Part shown: piece after piece, positions 33,430 through 43,679 of the stretch | Position numbering within the stretch: position 1 is the stretch's first letter | How the letters are laid out: each line of letters opens with the position of its first letter | NCBI GenBank assembly: GCA_903813345.2 | Contig: CAIIXF020000005.1 | Location: 9,055,375 to 9,119,374, forward strand | Origin: Owenia fusiformis | Lineage: Eukaryota; Annelida; Polychaeta; Sabellida; Oweniidae | Direction: 5' to 3' | Length of the DNA: 64,000 bases | Notes under the pieces: model-generated | Databases searched by the model: none | What the model was told of the DNA's origin: nothing | The model's input: the letters and a program-made list of their open reading frames with translations, nothing else | Position numbers and translations under genes: made by a program

Positions 33430-33508
33430 AAGTCACCTTCCCTCTAGCTCTCTCATATATTCTCTATATCAAAATATAGGCTACAATATATAAGAGGGAG
33501 GGTGACTT
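33430..33508. repeat. Short foldback (79 bp)
   Basis: AAGTCACCTTCCCTCT at the left and AGAGGGAGGGTGACTT at the right are inverted with one mismatch. The interior is an AT-rich loop with TATATT on both sides. Confidence 0.55.
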
Positions 33509-34171
33509 AGTTCCCATCCCCATGGCCAATGCTTGTAGGTCCAACATATCGAACTTTTGAAGACCATATAAGATTCATATTACCAAATTCGGTTCAGTGC
33601 AATTTAGCCTCGATTTCAAATCACAGAATTCAGGGTGAGTAAAAAATGTTGGTGGTTATTCATTGTTATTTTGTTGTTTAATCGTATACGATTTCACATT
33701 TTAAAAATCTGAATTGAATGTAGATCGAACCCAACATCACACATAGAAAAATTGGTATCATTCTCATGCACATTAGGCCCCTACATGTTCCGGAAGACAG
33801 TTTCGTTTTTCAACTGATCTGACTTTCTTGGATTTGTGAATTCTGTCACTGCAGGCCCTTAGCCAGGGGATTAGGGAGGGAGCAGTCGCTGGCCAGAAAT
33901 TCTTTCAACATCATGCAGTTCAAATGCCCATTGGCGGATCAAGAAGCTATCAAGGGGGCAGGGAGCATATTTCAAGTTAGGGTCCATCTCCAGGGTTACG
34001 GCTGTTTCACGCTATTGTGCGCAAATGTGTTGCATAGTGTCCGTAGCCCTTGCTAGCAAATATACTCCTACACTGCCATATAAGGAGATTAATGAACAAG
34101 TGTCATCAATAACTTATTTTCAGACATGATGCCTTCATCACATATTAAAAACAAAAACATAAAAAGTGCCA

Positions 34172-34250
34172 AATTATCAGGTGGGTGCAAGCCTATTTTC
34201 AAAATCTCAAGTGCTGCGCCCACTTGCTTAATGCTGGGGAGATCACTGTA
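34172..34250. repeat. Partial copy of the CAGTG-ended MITE family
   Basis: It contains ATCAGGTGGGTGCAAGCC, TTTTCAAAATCTCAAG, CTGCGCCCACTTGC and the end AATGCTGGGGAGATCACTG. The left half is missing. Fuller copies lie at 36196, 42774, 57683, 58333, 59138 and 63396. Confidence 0.7.
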
Positions 34251-34861
34251 TCTTTGAATTGATGTAGTGTATGTATTTGTCATGATTGTGGAATGGATTT
34301 TAGATTCATCCCAGAAACTTGTGAAACTGCAACGTTTAATTTTTCCTATCATTCAGATCCTCTTAAACATCCAAAGTTACAAGTAGTATGTTATCAAGGG
34401 CTTCAAGGCCCTGCTGCTCTCTCATTTTTTCCCTCGACATCAATTGGGGAAATATGTTAAAGAAGATACTTGTTACAAGACACAATGTTCATGCACATAT
34501 ATCAGGTGTCCCAAAAAAATGAGCCGCTTTTAGGGACACCTGATTATATTGTCTGATATATCTTCCAGGCTTATATGATGTCAAAGTGCCGAAAGTGGTT
34601 ATAAAATCTAATTATATTCTTAATAGAAAATTTAATTTATAAAAAATAACAAAAAACTTAATTTATCTTTATTCAATGTCACATCATTACCTTCAAGTAC
34701 TTTACCCTGTTTCATATAAAAAGTTTATGTTCTATATTTTCAGACTATAATGTTTAAGAGCTACCAGCATGATGTAGTTGTACATCCTTCGCTAGACTGA
34801 GTGGCGCTTGTTCAATATATTGATGCAAAGGTAAGAACTTGGCCTAAACTTGAATTCGTGA

Positions 34862-35016
34862 ATGCAACTTTGATTGTCGGCTTTCAAATTAACCTATTAT
34901 TTTATGGGCAACTCATTTAAATAAGAATAGTATTTACTACTGTTCCTTTCATATATAAATGAGTTGGTCATAAAATAGTAGGTTAATCACAGGTAGCCAA
35001 TAGCTGAAAGTTGCAT
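34862..35016. repeat. 155-bp foldback
   Basis: ATGCAACTTTGATTG at the left faces CTGAAAGTTGCAT at the right. Both arms include AATTAACCTATTATTTTATG or its complement and CAACTCATTT or AAATGAGTTG near the centre. No duplication could be defined. Confidence 0.6.
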
Positions 35017-35217
35017 GCGGGGATACAAGCTTATACTGCGTTTTTGAGTTGCCCACGGTGGTGATGCATTGCATAATAGGTAATGAGATTTCCCCCCAGG
35101 TGTCAAGAACGCACTAACACTCACATAATTCTTTTGAAAGACACCAAGGTTTATTACAATCGAACTCCTGTAGTGCATTAGCAACTAGCCAGTGCAGTTG
35201 ACACACATGAGCGTACA

Positions 35218-35477
35218 GCGTAATTAGTGGTTAAAGTGCGCTTGGATGAACTGGTTTTGTTGAAAACGTGTGAGCATGTAATCTGCAACACATGGGCTCA
35301 TTGTTCTTTTTGTGAAGCCTCGGAACTAGCAAATGTGACCAAGGTATTACCTGACAAGTTTGACACATCGTAATTAGCAGTGTAAGTGCGCTTGGATGAA
35401 CTGCTTTTGTTGAAAATGTGTGTGCATGTAATTTGCAACGCATGGGCTCATTGTTCTTTTTCTTTTTGTGAAGCCTG
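35218..35477 (+). repeat. Tandem duplication of about 108 bp
   Basis: 35218-35328 and 35369-35476 are direct copies with a few mismatches. Both read GCGCTTGGATGAACTG, then TTTTGTTGAAAA, TGCATGTAAT or GAGCATGTAAT, CATGGGCTCATTGTTC and TTTTTGTGAAGCCT. The second copy has an extra TTTTTC. About 40 bp separate them. Small open frames on either strand follow the repeat and are not supported as genes. Confidence 0.8.
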
Positions 35478-35689
35478 GGGGGAATACTTATTATATATTA
35501 TGCAATTTACTCACCTTCAAGCAGTTCAAAAATGCAGCCTTAATCAAACACACATTCTCAAGATATGCCCCTAATCAGTTATGCACATTTATGTACATGT
35601 ATGTACTAGATACCTATTTGGCCATATTTTGTTGATGCTATGTTTAACATCTTTTGTTGTTGGTACATGATAAAGTTAACCATTGGATA

Positions 35690-35835
35690 TTAGGCCATGC
35701 CAAAGTGTTGCTTCAAGACGGTGACCCCCCCCCCCACCTTCTATGTACTTCACCAACACAACACATGGGGATTGGGGAAGTACATTAGGGGAATGGGGAG
35801 GGGTCTAGGAACTTAAACAAGACTTGCCATTTCAC
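35690..35835. repeat. Foldback repeat with a C-run and G-rich arm
   Basis: GCTTCAAGACGGTGAC and a C-run (about 35726-35738) face GGGGAATGGGGAGGGGTC and AACAAGACTTGCC. The centre has TGTACTTCACC and GGGAAGTACATT inverted. This is the third example of this family in the window (see 10447 and 15760). Confidence 0.45.
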
Positions 35836-36195
35836 AAAGGAATAATACATTCTATCTGTTCTGTGTTCTATTATTTCTGGTTTACCCATTCTTTATAAGT
35901 GTATTTTAATTCATAGGTTTGTTTGAGTTAGTTATGGCATCTGTGAGCTAGCAAACACTGTATAAGTCAAGAGACCTATTGGATTCCTATTGCTGCACAT
36001 GTTGCACCATCTTTATCCTCTTTAAACATAAACTTGTCAAGATGTTGCACTAATGAATATTAAAAGCTTTCTATTTGAAGTTTAAGAACAATAAATAGTA
36101 TGTATCTCTGAAATACAAGTAAATACTATTTAGATAATTAATGAAGATATTGACTAGGCACCATCCATGCTCAAGAGTGATGGATGTACCACACA

Positions 36196-36366
36196 CAGTG
36201 TTCTCCAAAAGATTTTTTTCTCAAATGGGTGCAAAATTCTCATTTTCACAATTCAGAGCAAAATTTGTCCCAATATGCAAATTTTTCATGATTTTTCTCA
36301 TTTTCAAGTGGATCCAAATGGATTTTCAGGTGGGTGCAAGCCTGTTTTCAAAATCTCGGGTGAGTT
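36196..36366 (+). repeat. CAGTG-ended MITE, right end missing
   Basis: It starts CAGTGTTCTCC and follows the family order: CAAATGGGTGCAAAATTC, TCATTTTCACAATTCAGA, CATGATTTTTCTCATTTTC, ATGGATTTTCAGGTGGGTG, CAAGCCTGTTTTCAAAATC. It breaks off before the GGGGAGATCACTG end. Confidence 0.75.
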
Positions 36367-37428
36367 TTAAGTTGTACCTGGCAATGTGAGGTATGATTAA
36401 AGGCAGTTTCAATCCCAATTTCACCACCTTAAATTGTTATGAAAGTGTATGATTGTTACTTTTAGTGAGTTTTGAAGCATAATTACCCAGTTAGCTGTGA
36501 ATCAAATAAGATAACGTCATTTTGTTTTGCAATGTGATATTAATATTTTTATTCTTGATATATAATGCTGCATATTAATACAACATTGGTGTATCTTTCA
36601 TATTTGTTAATTATGTTGGAAGAAAATGACAAAATTAAAACTCAAGTTATTAGTATATTATGCTGTCAAATTGAAAGAAATTATGCAATATTCCTTCAAA
36701 TACTCGTATGGTTGAAAACAATGAGTTACATAAGATTTGCTTTGATAGCCATTCAAACGCAATATCTGTGATTTTATTGTCCCACAACAGACAATACATA
36801 TTTCCTTTTCTTCAAATGTATGGAATTATCTATCAACCACATAATGTATAATGTTATCCAGCCAGCATGCGTCTGCCTCATATATTTGGAAGATCAGATG
36901 ACTTTGAAGTTCTACATACTAATCTATCATCATAGACTAAAGTAGGTTGGACAAGGGTAAATTACTAGGCAGTGTAAACATTTGGGAATCATATGTGAAT
37001 CAGAGACAAGAGCATGAAAATTGATTTTTTTTAAATGTTTTTAAAAAAGATTTCCTACAAGCCCCATGTCAAAAAATCATGAAAAGCTAACATTGTTTAT
37101 CTCCTGTTTTATTGCCATTTTGAAAAATGGCTGCCATTTTCTGCTATATTCTTTGTTTGTAAATATGCCACCCATGGCTGTTCGATGGGATTTGCTACGC
37201 TTTGGCGTTGCTGTTGTCTAGTTGTCTCTGTCTACAGTTTATCTGACTAGAGTTAGCCACCTGGTGGTGAAACTAAGTAACACTTAGGTAATTAAGCAAT
37301 ATTACCCATATTATTATACATACACGTAATTCAATAATACAAATGAAATCATACTTCCATATCCTAATTATATTTCCATTTCTCTTATTGATTTTTATTA
37401 TTTGAATTGATTAAATAACTCATGTATC

Positions 37429-39520
37429 AGCGTTCTCAAGCCTCGAAACTCGCGTTGCTATGGTAGTTAAAGGGGTATTCCTTGCCAGACCATCTCTCTC
37501 CTAATATGGTAGCTATAACCATATACATACTTTGCAAGTTTATCAAAAAACAGAAAATTGTTTTGAAATGGTCAATATTGATCACTTAAAAATGCTCAAT
37601 TCCAGTAGGCTGCCATCTTTTAAAGTTTCACACAGGAAGTGATGTCATCGACTCTCAACTTTTCATATAACATTGGTAAGGAGCTATTAGAATTACTAAA
37701 CCAGCTGAATATATTTTTCAATTTAGCCTATGATTAAAATCCTTTTGATGATCTCTTCTTTAGTTCTAAGTTGACAACTCCTGGAAATATTTTTACACAG
37801 AAGATAAGGGCTTCTTGTTTAGAAGTAATTTTGTACTTCTTTCCTGGTTATAATGAAAACACGCGCTACGCGCTAACGCGCCACGCGCCAATGCGCTAAT
37901 AGAAAATGATCCTTCCCCAACGAAGTGTGCGCATGTTTTAAGCGCATGTTTATGATTGGTCTATATTATAGGCCCAGGGACATGTATAACTACAATTAGG
38001 ATGTTGCCGAATTTGTCGAAACATTGACACTTCAAAGGCTGTATAAATTACCGCTAACCTGTCAATCAAACTTCAAAGATGTGAACTTTGCGGCCGTAAG
38101 ATCTCAAAAATTGCACTCTTCTAGTTACGATTTCTCTAGATATATAAGACCAATTGAAATGTTCTAAACATCGTTACAAAACTGAATTCAACTTTAATTC
38201 AGGAAATACATGTAATTCCAAAACTAAAATGAACATGCACTTGTACGATTATCGGGCAATGATAAAACACGCTGGTTTACAGTTACTTTTCAAATCGTCT
38301 CTAATTTAAAAAACTATAATTCCAAAGATAATCCTCATTTAACAATATTCCCGATAAAATATAATATTCCCGGGACAGCCGTAATTCCAAACTATAACTC
38401 TGATAAACAAATTGAAAGCAAACATGAAAGGGGGGTTTATAGGGGGTCTTGGAAAAAAAAAGTGTCTCTTTAGGGTGGCTTGTTCATCTTGAGTTCTCGA
38501 TTCCAGGTGCTAGAACTCCTATTGGACAATCTAATGTTTTAAAACATCCTTCAAAAACCTGGATTACCCCCATAAATGTTGGGCTGGTTTTAATTCTTTT
38601 AAAACATATATTTAACTTATACGATACCATATACGGTAAAAGTTGGCCCCTCTTATGCAATATAAATAAATGTTCACCTATTACGATATACGATATCCCT
38701 ATACACCCCCCTCCATGAAAGCGAAAGAGTGCCACAACTGGACACGAAAAGAAAATATAAATGCGACGCCTAAAAGGCTTACCACTGCTAAGAATATGTA
38801 AGATATAACTTCAAAAAATATAGAGGATAAAGATATACAAAACATTAAAGACTTGAAATTAAGTGGAAATATGCGAAAAATATACATTATGAAGTCATTA
38901 GTCAAGTTATTTCAGACGGGGGTCCTCAGATTTCGAAACGGGATTTTTCTCACCGACTCTTCAATAACGCCATGAAATAGTGAGCATATTCGCATATCTG
39001 CGACCATTCATCATGGAAGTTGCTACTTTTTATTTTATCTTCCTTTATCAGATAAAACACACTGACAAGCGATGATCTTTGCACAGTAAACGTTACCTAA
39101 TATATATATTCGTCTCGTTTTACATACATGTTCCCGGGCATAGGGGATCGATCATTCTGAACAGCGCGTTAGTGCGCCAGCGCGTTAGCGCGTAGCGCGT
39201 GTTTTCATTATAACCTTCTTTCCTATACTGTAATAGACAAGGTTATAACAGGTGAGAGTCGATGACATCACTTCCTGAAAGAAATCTGAAAAGATGGCAG
39301 CTTACTGGGAATGAGTACTACATTTTTAAATGATCAATATTGACCATATGAAAAAATTTTCCCGTGTTTTGCTAAATATGTAAAGTATATATATGATTGT
39401 AGCTACCATATCAGGAGAGAAATAGTCTGGCAAGGAATGTTCCTTTAATAACTACCTGATTTTAAAGAAAAGCTACCTATTATTTTACCCAGTAGTTATT
39501 TTGGCCACCCACACTCTTAG
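37429..39520. repeat. GAGGCCT-type dispersed repeat split by a TTAA element
   Basis: CAAGCCTCGAAACTCGCG with TGGTAG (37438-37466) and TAACTACCTGATTTT with AGTAGTTATTTTGGCC (39447-39510) are the two halves of one repeat copy. Other copies lie at about 42665-42775 (ACAGGTAGTTATTTTGGC to TTTCGAGGCCTGG), 48349-48440 and 57960-58035. The element at 37471-39444 has inserted at a TTAA inside it. Confidence 0.6.
37471..39444. mobile_element. 1.97 kb TIR element flanked by TTAA (Kolobok/piggyBac-like)
   Basis: It begins AGGGGTATTCCTTGCCAGAC and ends with the near complement GTCTGGCAAGGAATGTTCCT. TTAA duplications lie at 37467-37470 and 39445-39448. The inverted arms continue for about 280-430 bp (GATATGGTAGCT, GGTCAATATTGATCA, GGAAGTGATGTCATCGACTC), with about 160 bp extra on the left. 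They reach GGTTATAATGAAAACACGCG and a CpG-dense GCGCTAACGCGCC tract on both sides (37860-37900, 39163-39202). The centre has no transposase. TTAA plus an AGG terminus fits Kolobok; piggyBac also uses TTAA. Confidence 0.8.
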
Positions 39521-39668
39521 ATTGAGCCAAGTATTGCATGATTTGAAGCAATTTTCAACAATTTTGCAAAGGGTTACTCAGTTACACTTGCACTTTACAT
39601 AGTTCAACTTATATTAGAATACCCCTGGCCCTGTACATGTATAAATCAATTTTATCCTTCACTTCTTT

Positions 39669-39775
39669 TAAGGAAAGGGGAATACCCCAGAATTCATAGA
39701 TGCACACTTCTCTGACGTAAACTAGATCATTGATTGGCCAAGGGGAGTTCATCTGGGGTCATGGGAAAGTACCTC
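39669..39775. repeat. Degraded short TIR element
   Basis: AAGGAAAGGGGAATACCCC at the left and GGGGTCATGGGAAAGTACC with CTCTT at the right form imperfect inverted ends. AATTCATAGATG and GATCATTGATTGGCC recall the interior of the 25961-26174 element. It is probably an old member of that family. Confidence 0.4.
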
Positions 39776-40197
39776 TTCTTTGTCTTAGTGTTGATCAGTG
39801 AAAATGAAATTCAAATCTGTCAATCAACTCATAAACAAAACCTCCCAGCTCTGACTTTTGACCAATCAGAAAGCATTTCAATGTAAACAACCTAGTTTGT
39901 GAAGTGTGCCCAGAGTCAGCCAACAACCAATCAAATCATGTATATTGCTGTCATACTAAAACAATGCTTTACAGCTATTAAATTATAAATAATACCGATC
40001 TCAAAGATGGAATGTAAACTTCAAATTATAAAAACTTGAAATCCCTATGATGTTTTATTGGATCTATCTTCCCAATTAAATGTGCATTTAGAAGTCAGTA
40101 GTAGCATCAAGCCATCAAGTCCTATGCTTACTATAATCTAGGGATTACTGAACACATTTGGCTCAAATCTGCCAGGACGGAAGAGTTATATAGGGAT

Positions 40198-41881
40198 TAG
40201 GGTGGCTCAAAATAATTTTTTTTTTGAAATGTTATGCTCCCTATGTGAATCGAGTTGCATTTTGGGGTAAATATCACCTGTGATTTTTTTCAAATTTTTT
40301 AGTCAACTTTTAGGGGTCCCCCACAGCCTTTGAAGTTTGCCCATAGGCTTAACATTAGTGGGCGTCGCCCAAAATCGTCCTTTGTAGAGGTTTTCTTCAA
40401 GAGTGATTTATATAGTTTGTTTGAAGAAAACAACATTGTATATGATATGATTAGATGTTAAAATCATCATATTACTCTGTTTCATCATGTGAACTTACAT
40501 AAAAGGTTATACTAACAATATCCTATTAACAAAATATTAGGTACATTCGACCAGTATAATTATTTGAACAAGTACAGTTTAAGAGAATCATGTCTCATAT
40601 ATGATTTGGTATTGTCATTATAATGGTTTAAACTTGAAAAGGTATATTCATTCTTGACATTTAATGTTTTAAACATGGTTCAGATCAGATTTTCTTATAT
40701 GTGACACTCTACCTCTATGATCTGAGCGTACAACACATACATTGTCACGATGCGCCGTGTCACGGGTCATTTGAGACATTCCTGCAGATGATACCAGAAC
40801 TTGAGACCGTGAAGAGGAGCTGCGGTTGTCAAGTGGGCACTAAGGAAATACCATCCGTAGAGACGGACCACAAATCCCACAAGTCATGTTATCATCTGCA
40901 GTTGCTTTGGACAAATAAGTGGCTGAGCATGAATATCTTCAAGAGGTAGAGACTCTTCCCCATGAACCTGGCATGGTGGTAGGCTCCAGGTTGGTCGCAG
41001 CTCTTTGCAGTGTAAGACAGAGCAAGAGAGGAGAAGCAGGAGCTTGCTACAGCACTGCTCAACAGCCTGTACAATTTGCAACTGGCAAACCAGGCCAGTC
41101 TGACTTCAACCCAGTTGCTACTCACTTAGGCAATGATAAACCATCACTACCAATGTTTGTAACTGAGATATCTTGGCTCTTATCGTGACAATGTATGTTT
41201 TGTACGCTCAGAGCAACTTATGTTCAAACCCAGAATTTCTGTCAAGACCTGCATTCTGTTAATGATCCAGCTGAACGAGCAGTGAAGCTGGTACAGGAAT
41301 GCTTTAAAATGACCTGTGACGCAGCGCATCATGACAATGTATGCGTTGTATGCTCAGATCATAGAGGAAGAGTGTCACATATAAGAAAATCTGATCTGAA
41401 CCATTTTTAAAACATTAAATGTCAAGAATGAATATACCTTTTCAAGTTTAAATCATTATAATGACAATACCAAATCATATATGAGACATGATTCTCTAAA
41501 ACTGTACTTGTTCAAATAATTATACTGGTCGAATGTACCTGATATTTTGTAAATAGGATATTGTCAGTATAACCTTTATATAAGTCCACATGATGAAACA
41601 GAGTAATATGATGATTTAAACATCTAATCATATCATATACAATGTTGTTTTTCTTCAAACAACATAAGTTAAGCACTGTAGAAGAAAACATCTACAAAGT
41701 ACGATTTTGGGCGACGCCCACTAATGTTAAGCCTATGGGCAAACTTCAAAGGCTGTGGGGGACCCCTAAAAGTTGACTAAAAAATTTGAAAAAAATCACA
41801 GGTGATATTTACCCCAAAATGCAACTCGATTCACGTAGGGAGCATAACATTTCCAAAAAAAAATTATTTTGAGCCACCCTA
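40198..41881. mobile_element. 1.68 kb long-TIR element, 8-bp TSD ATAGGGAT (hAT-like)
   Basis: It starts TAGGGTGGCTCAAAATAA and ends TTATTTTGAGCCACCCTA. The 8-bp duplication ATAGGGAT lies at 40190-40197 and 41882-41889. The inverted arms of about 570 bp (40198-40765 and 41315-41881) differ by only a few percent by eye and include AGTGGGCGTCGCCCAAAATC and its complement. The central 550 bp is not palindromic and is less AT-rich than its surroundings, with coding-like frames on the plus strand. Such long arms around a residual coding stretch suggest an internally deleted derivative. Confidence 0.85.
41195..41410 (+). pseudogene. Transposase-like C-terminal remnant inside the 40198 element
   Basis: A 71-codon frame contains LHSVNDPAERAVKLVQECF, followed by a Cys/His-containing tail and the inverted repeat. 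The D/xAERAVKLV phrase resembles a short motif that I recall from the C-terminal region of uncharacterised transposase-like proteins in invertebrates. The catalytic part is absent, and part of the frame is TIR sequence. I treat it as a leftover of the parental transposase. The family is unproven. Confidence 0.3.
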
Positions 41882-41945
41882 ATAGGGATCTGCATCATTC
41901 CATTTGTGTCCAGTGACAATTTGTACCTTAGGGAAACCCCTGGTC

Positions 41946-42112
41946 AGGGGGGTTTCACTAGAATAGTGAAAATAATGAAAACAACAGGCAAAATCAATGG
42001 AAATCATTTATTTAACATGGAAAATTTGAAACGTCCCTGAAAAACAACAGCCGATTTTGTGAAAACAACATGAAAATCGCCTGTTGCTAATGAAACCCTT
42101 GAAATGAAATAC
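41946..42112. repeat. Second copy of the GGGGTTTCA MITE-like repeat
   Basis: GGTTTCACTAGAATAGTG, GAAAACAACAGGCAAAATC, ATTTATTTAACATGG, ATTTTGTGAAAACAAC and CGCCTGTTGC with TGAAACCC follow the same order as at 22110-22282. Confidence 0.6.
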
Positions 42113-42119
42113 ATGTAAG

Positions 42120-42505
42120 TAAACCCCCTCCAAAAAGTTTGTTAACAATTGCAATCTAGTTTCAGTCCCCTCCAACATAATATACTGTATAATGGTTATA
42201 TGCGCACTCCCCTCCAAAAGTTTTTTAGAACAATTTTAATAGGTAAATTCCCCTCCCAAAAGTTTGGAAACAATTGTATTAGGAATACTACCCTCTAAAA
42301 GTATGGAAACCGTTATAAAGGAACACTCCCCTAAAAAGTTTGGAAAGAAATGTAGTAGGTACACTCCCTCCAAAAGTTTGGAAACAATTGTAATAGGTGC
42401 ACTCCCTTTCAAAATTTTTAAACAATTGCAATAGGCACAGTCTCTTCCAACATAATACGATGTATAACTGCTATAGGTGCACTACCCTCCAATAGCTTTT
42501 AAACT
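42120..42505 (+). repeat. Irregular tandem repeat of about 45-60 bp
   Basis: At least seven units repeat CTCCCCTCCAAAAGTTTGG followed by AAACAATTGTAATAGGTGCA-like sequence, with variation in spacing and two units containing CAACATAATA and TGTATAA. A related single phrase (CCCCCTCAAAAAGTTTGGC) lies near 15066. It is an old, degraded array. Confidence 0.75.
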
Positions 42506-42773
42506 CTCCAAATTTTTGGATATTGGAATGTTGGAAGTTATGCATTAATTTGAGAGAATTTCAATGCAGTGAGTCAAATTTTTCATAAATGTGCGCATCG
42601 GTGCATTATTAGCCTACATTGGCACAAGATAAACATTATATGCTGGTATATGTTATTTTTGAAATATTATAACATCATTTTATATACAACTACCTGACAG
42701 AAGCAAATAACTACCTGAAAATTGGACAGGTAGTTATTTTGGCACCAGGCAAAAAATGTGAGTTTCGAGGCCT

Positions 42774-42980
42774 GGTTCTCCCTCAGTTTTTTTTCAAGTG
42801 GGTGCAAAATTCTCATTTTCACAATTCAGACTAAAATTGGTCAAAATATGCCCATTTTTATTGATTTTTCTCATTTTCAAATAGGTGCAAATATTGATTT
42901 TCAGGCGGGTGCAAGCCTGCTTTTAAAATCTCAGGTGGGTGCTGCTGCATCCACTTGCTGTAATGATGGGGAGATCAATG
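42774..42980 (+). repeat. CAGTG-ended MITE copy
   Basis: It follows the family order from TTCTCCCTCAG through CAAGTGGGTGCAAAATTC, CACAATTCAGACTAAAATTG, TTTTCAGGCGGGTGCAAGCC and GGTGGGTGCTGCTGC to GATGGGGAGATCAATG. It abuts the GAGGCCT repeat at its left. Confidence 0.7.
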
Positions 42981-43408
42981 TGTATGCTTCCAAATTTCTA
43001 GGTTTTATATTGTATCATTCTGGAGTTTCAACAATATACAGTCAAACAGCATCTGTTTTGGAACTTAATTTGCTATAAATCATAAAGTCTAATAGAGAAG
43101 TGAAATAATTAAATTTAAATCAATTAAGATCACAATTCAGTATTCTTTATACAAGTAGCACCAGTCTTAATATGGTATCTTTTAAAATATTGGTTGTTTT
43201 ATTGTACAGACTGCTGTCAATTATTGAGTAAAACATTGTGATTAGAGTATTCTACAGCAGAACTAATACGTATTGGTTCATTTGTAATTAAATTACTGGT
43301 TGAAGGCAGATGGATATTAAACTTGGGATAGGATTTACAATAATTTGAGTTAACTACTTGTGTTAATGTCTTAGCAATAATTGATATCTTATTGTTTTCT
43401 TTTGCAGG

Positions 43409-43679
43409 GAGTCCCTTGCATCAGATGAAACCAATATGAGATGGAGTATCCGTAGAGCAGATCATCATCATTTAACTCAGGAGATCTTCATAGACCTGGT
43501 TCTGCAGGGACCATTAAGGCCATTGAGAGGAACTGATAAGGCCATAGAGTGGTACCTTTAAGGCCACTAAGAGGTACTGATAAGGACATAGAGTGGTACC
43601 TTTAAGGCCATAGAGTAGTACCTTTAAGGCCACTTAGAAGTACTGTTAAGGCCATACCCACATAACCACACAAGGGCAC
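43409..43679 (+). promoter_or_regulatory. 5' leader of the MGAT2 coding exon with internal short repeats
   Basis: An acceptor (CTTTTGCAG, ending at 43408) precedes 271 bp of leader before the MGAT2 ATG. From about 43510 to 43655 the leader repeats GGTACCTTTAAGGCCA and AAGGCCATAGAGTGG-type units of about 20-30 bp. An untranslated first exon must lie further left and was not identified. The tandem units are GC-richer than the flanking introns and can form GGTACC/GGCC self-complementary contacts. Confidence 0.55.

Noticed and set aside
40919..41188. 89-codon ORF as a host gene
   Set aside because: It lies in the centre of a transposon with an exact target duplication. Overlapping frames on both strands are open, and there is no recognisable domain.
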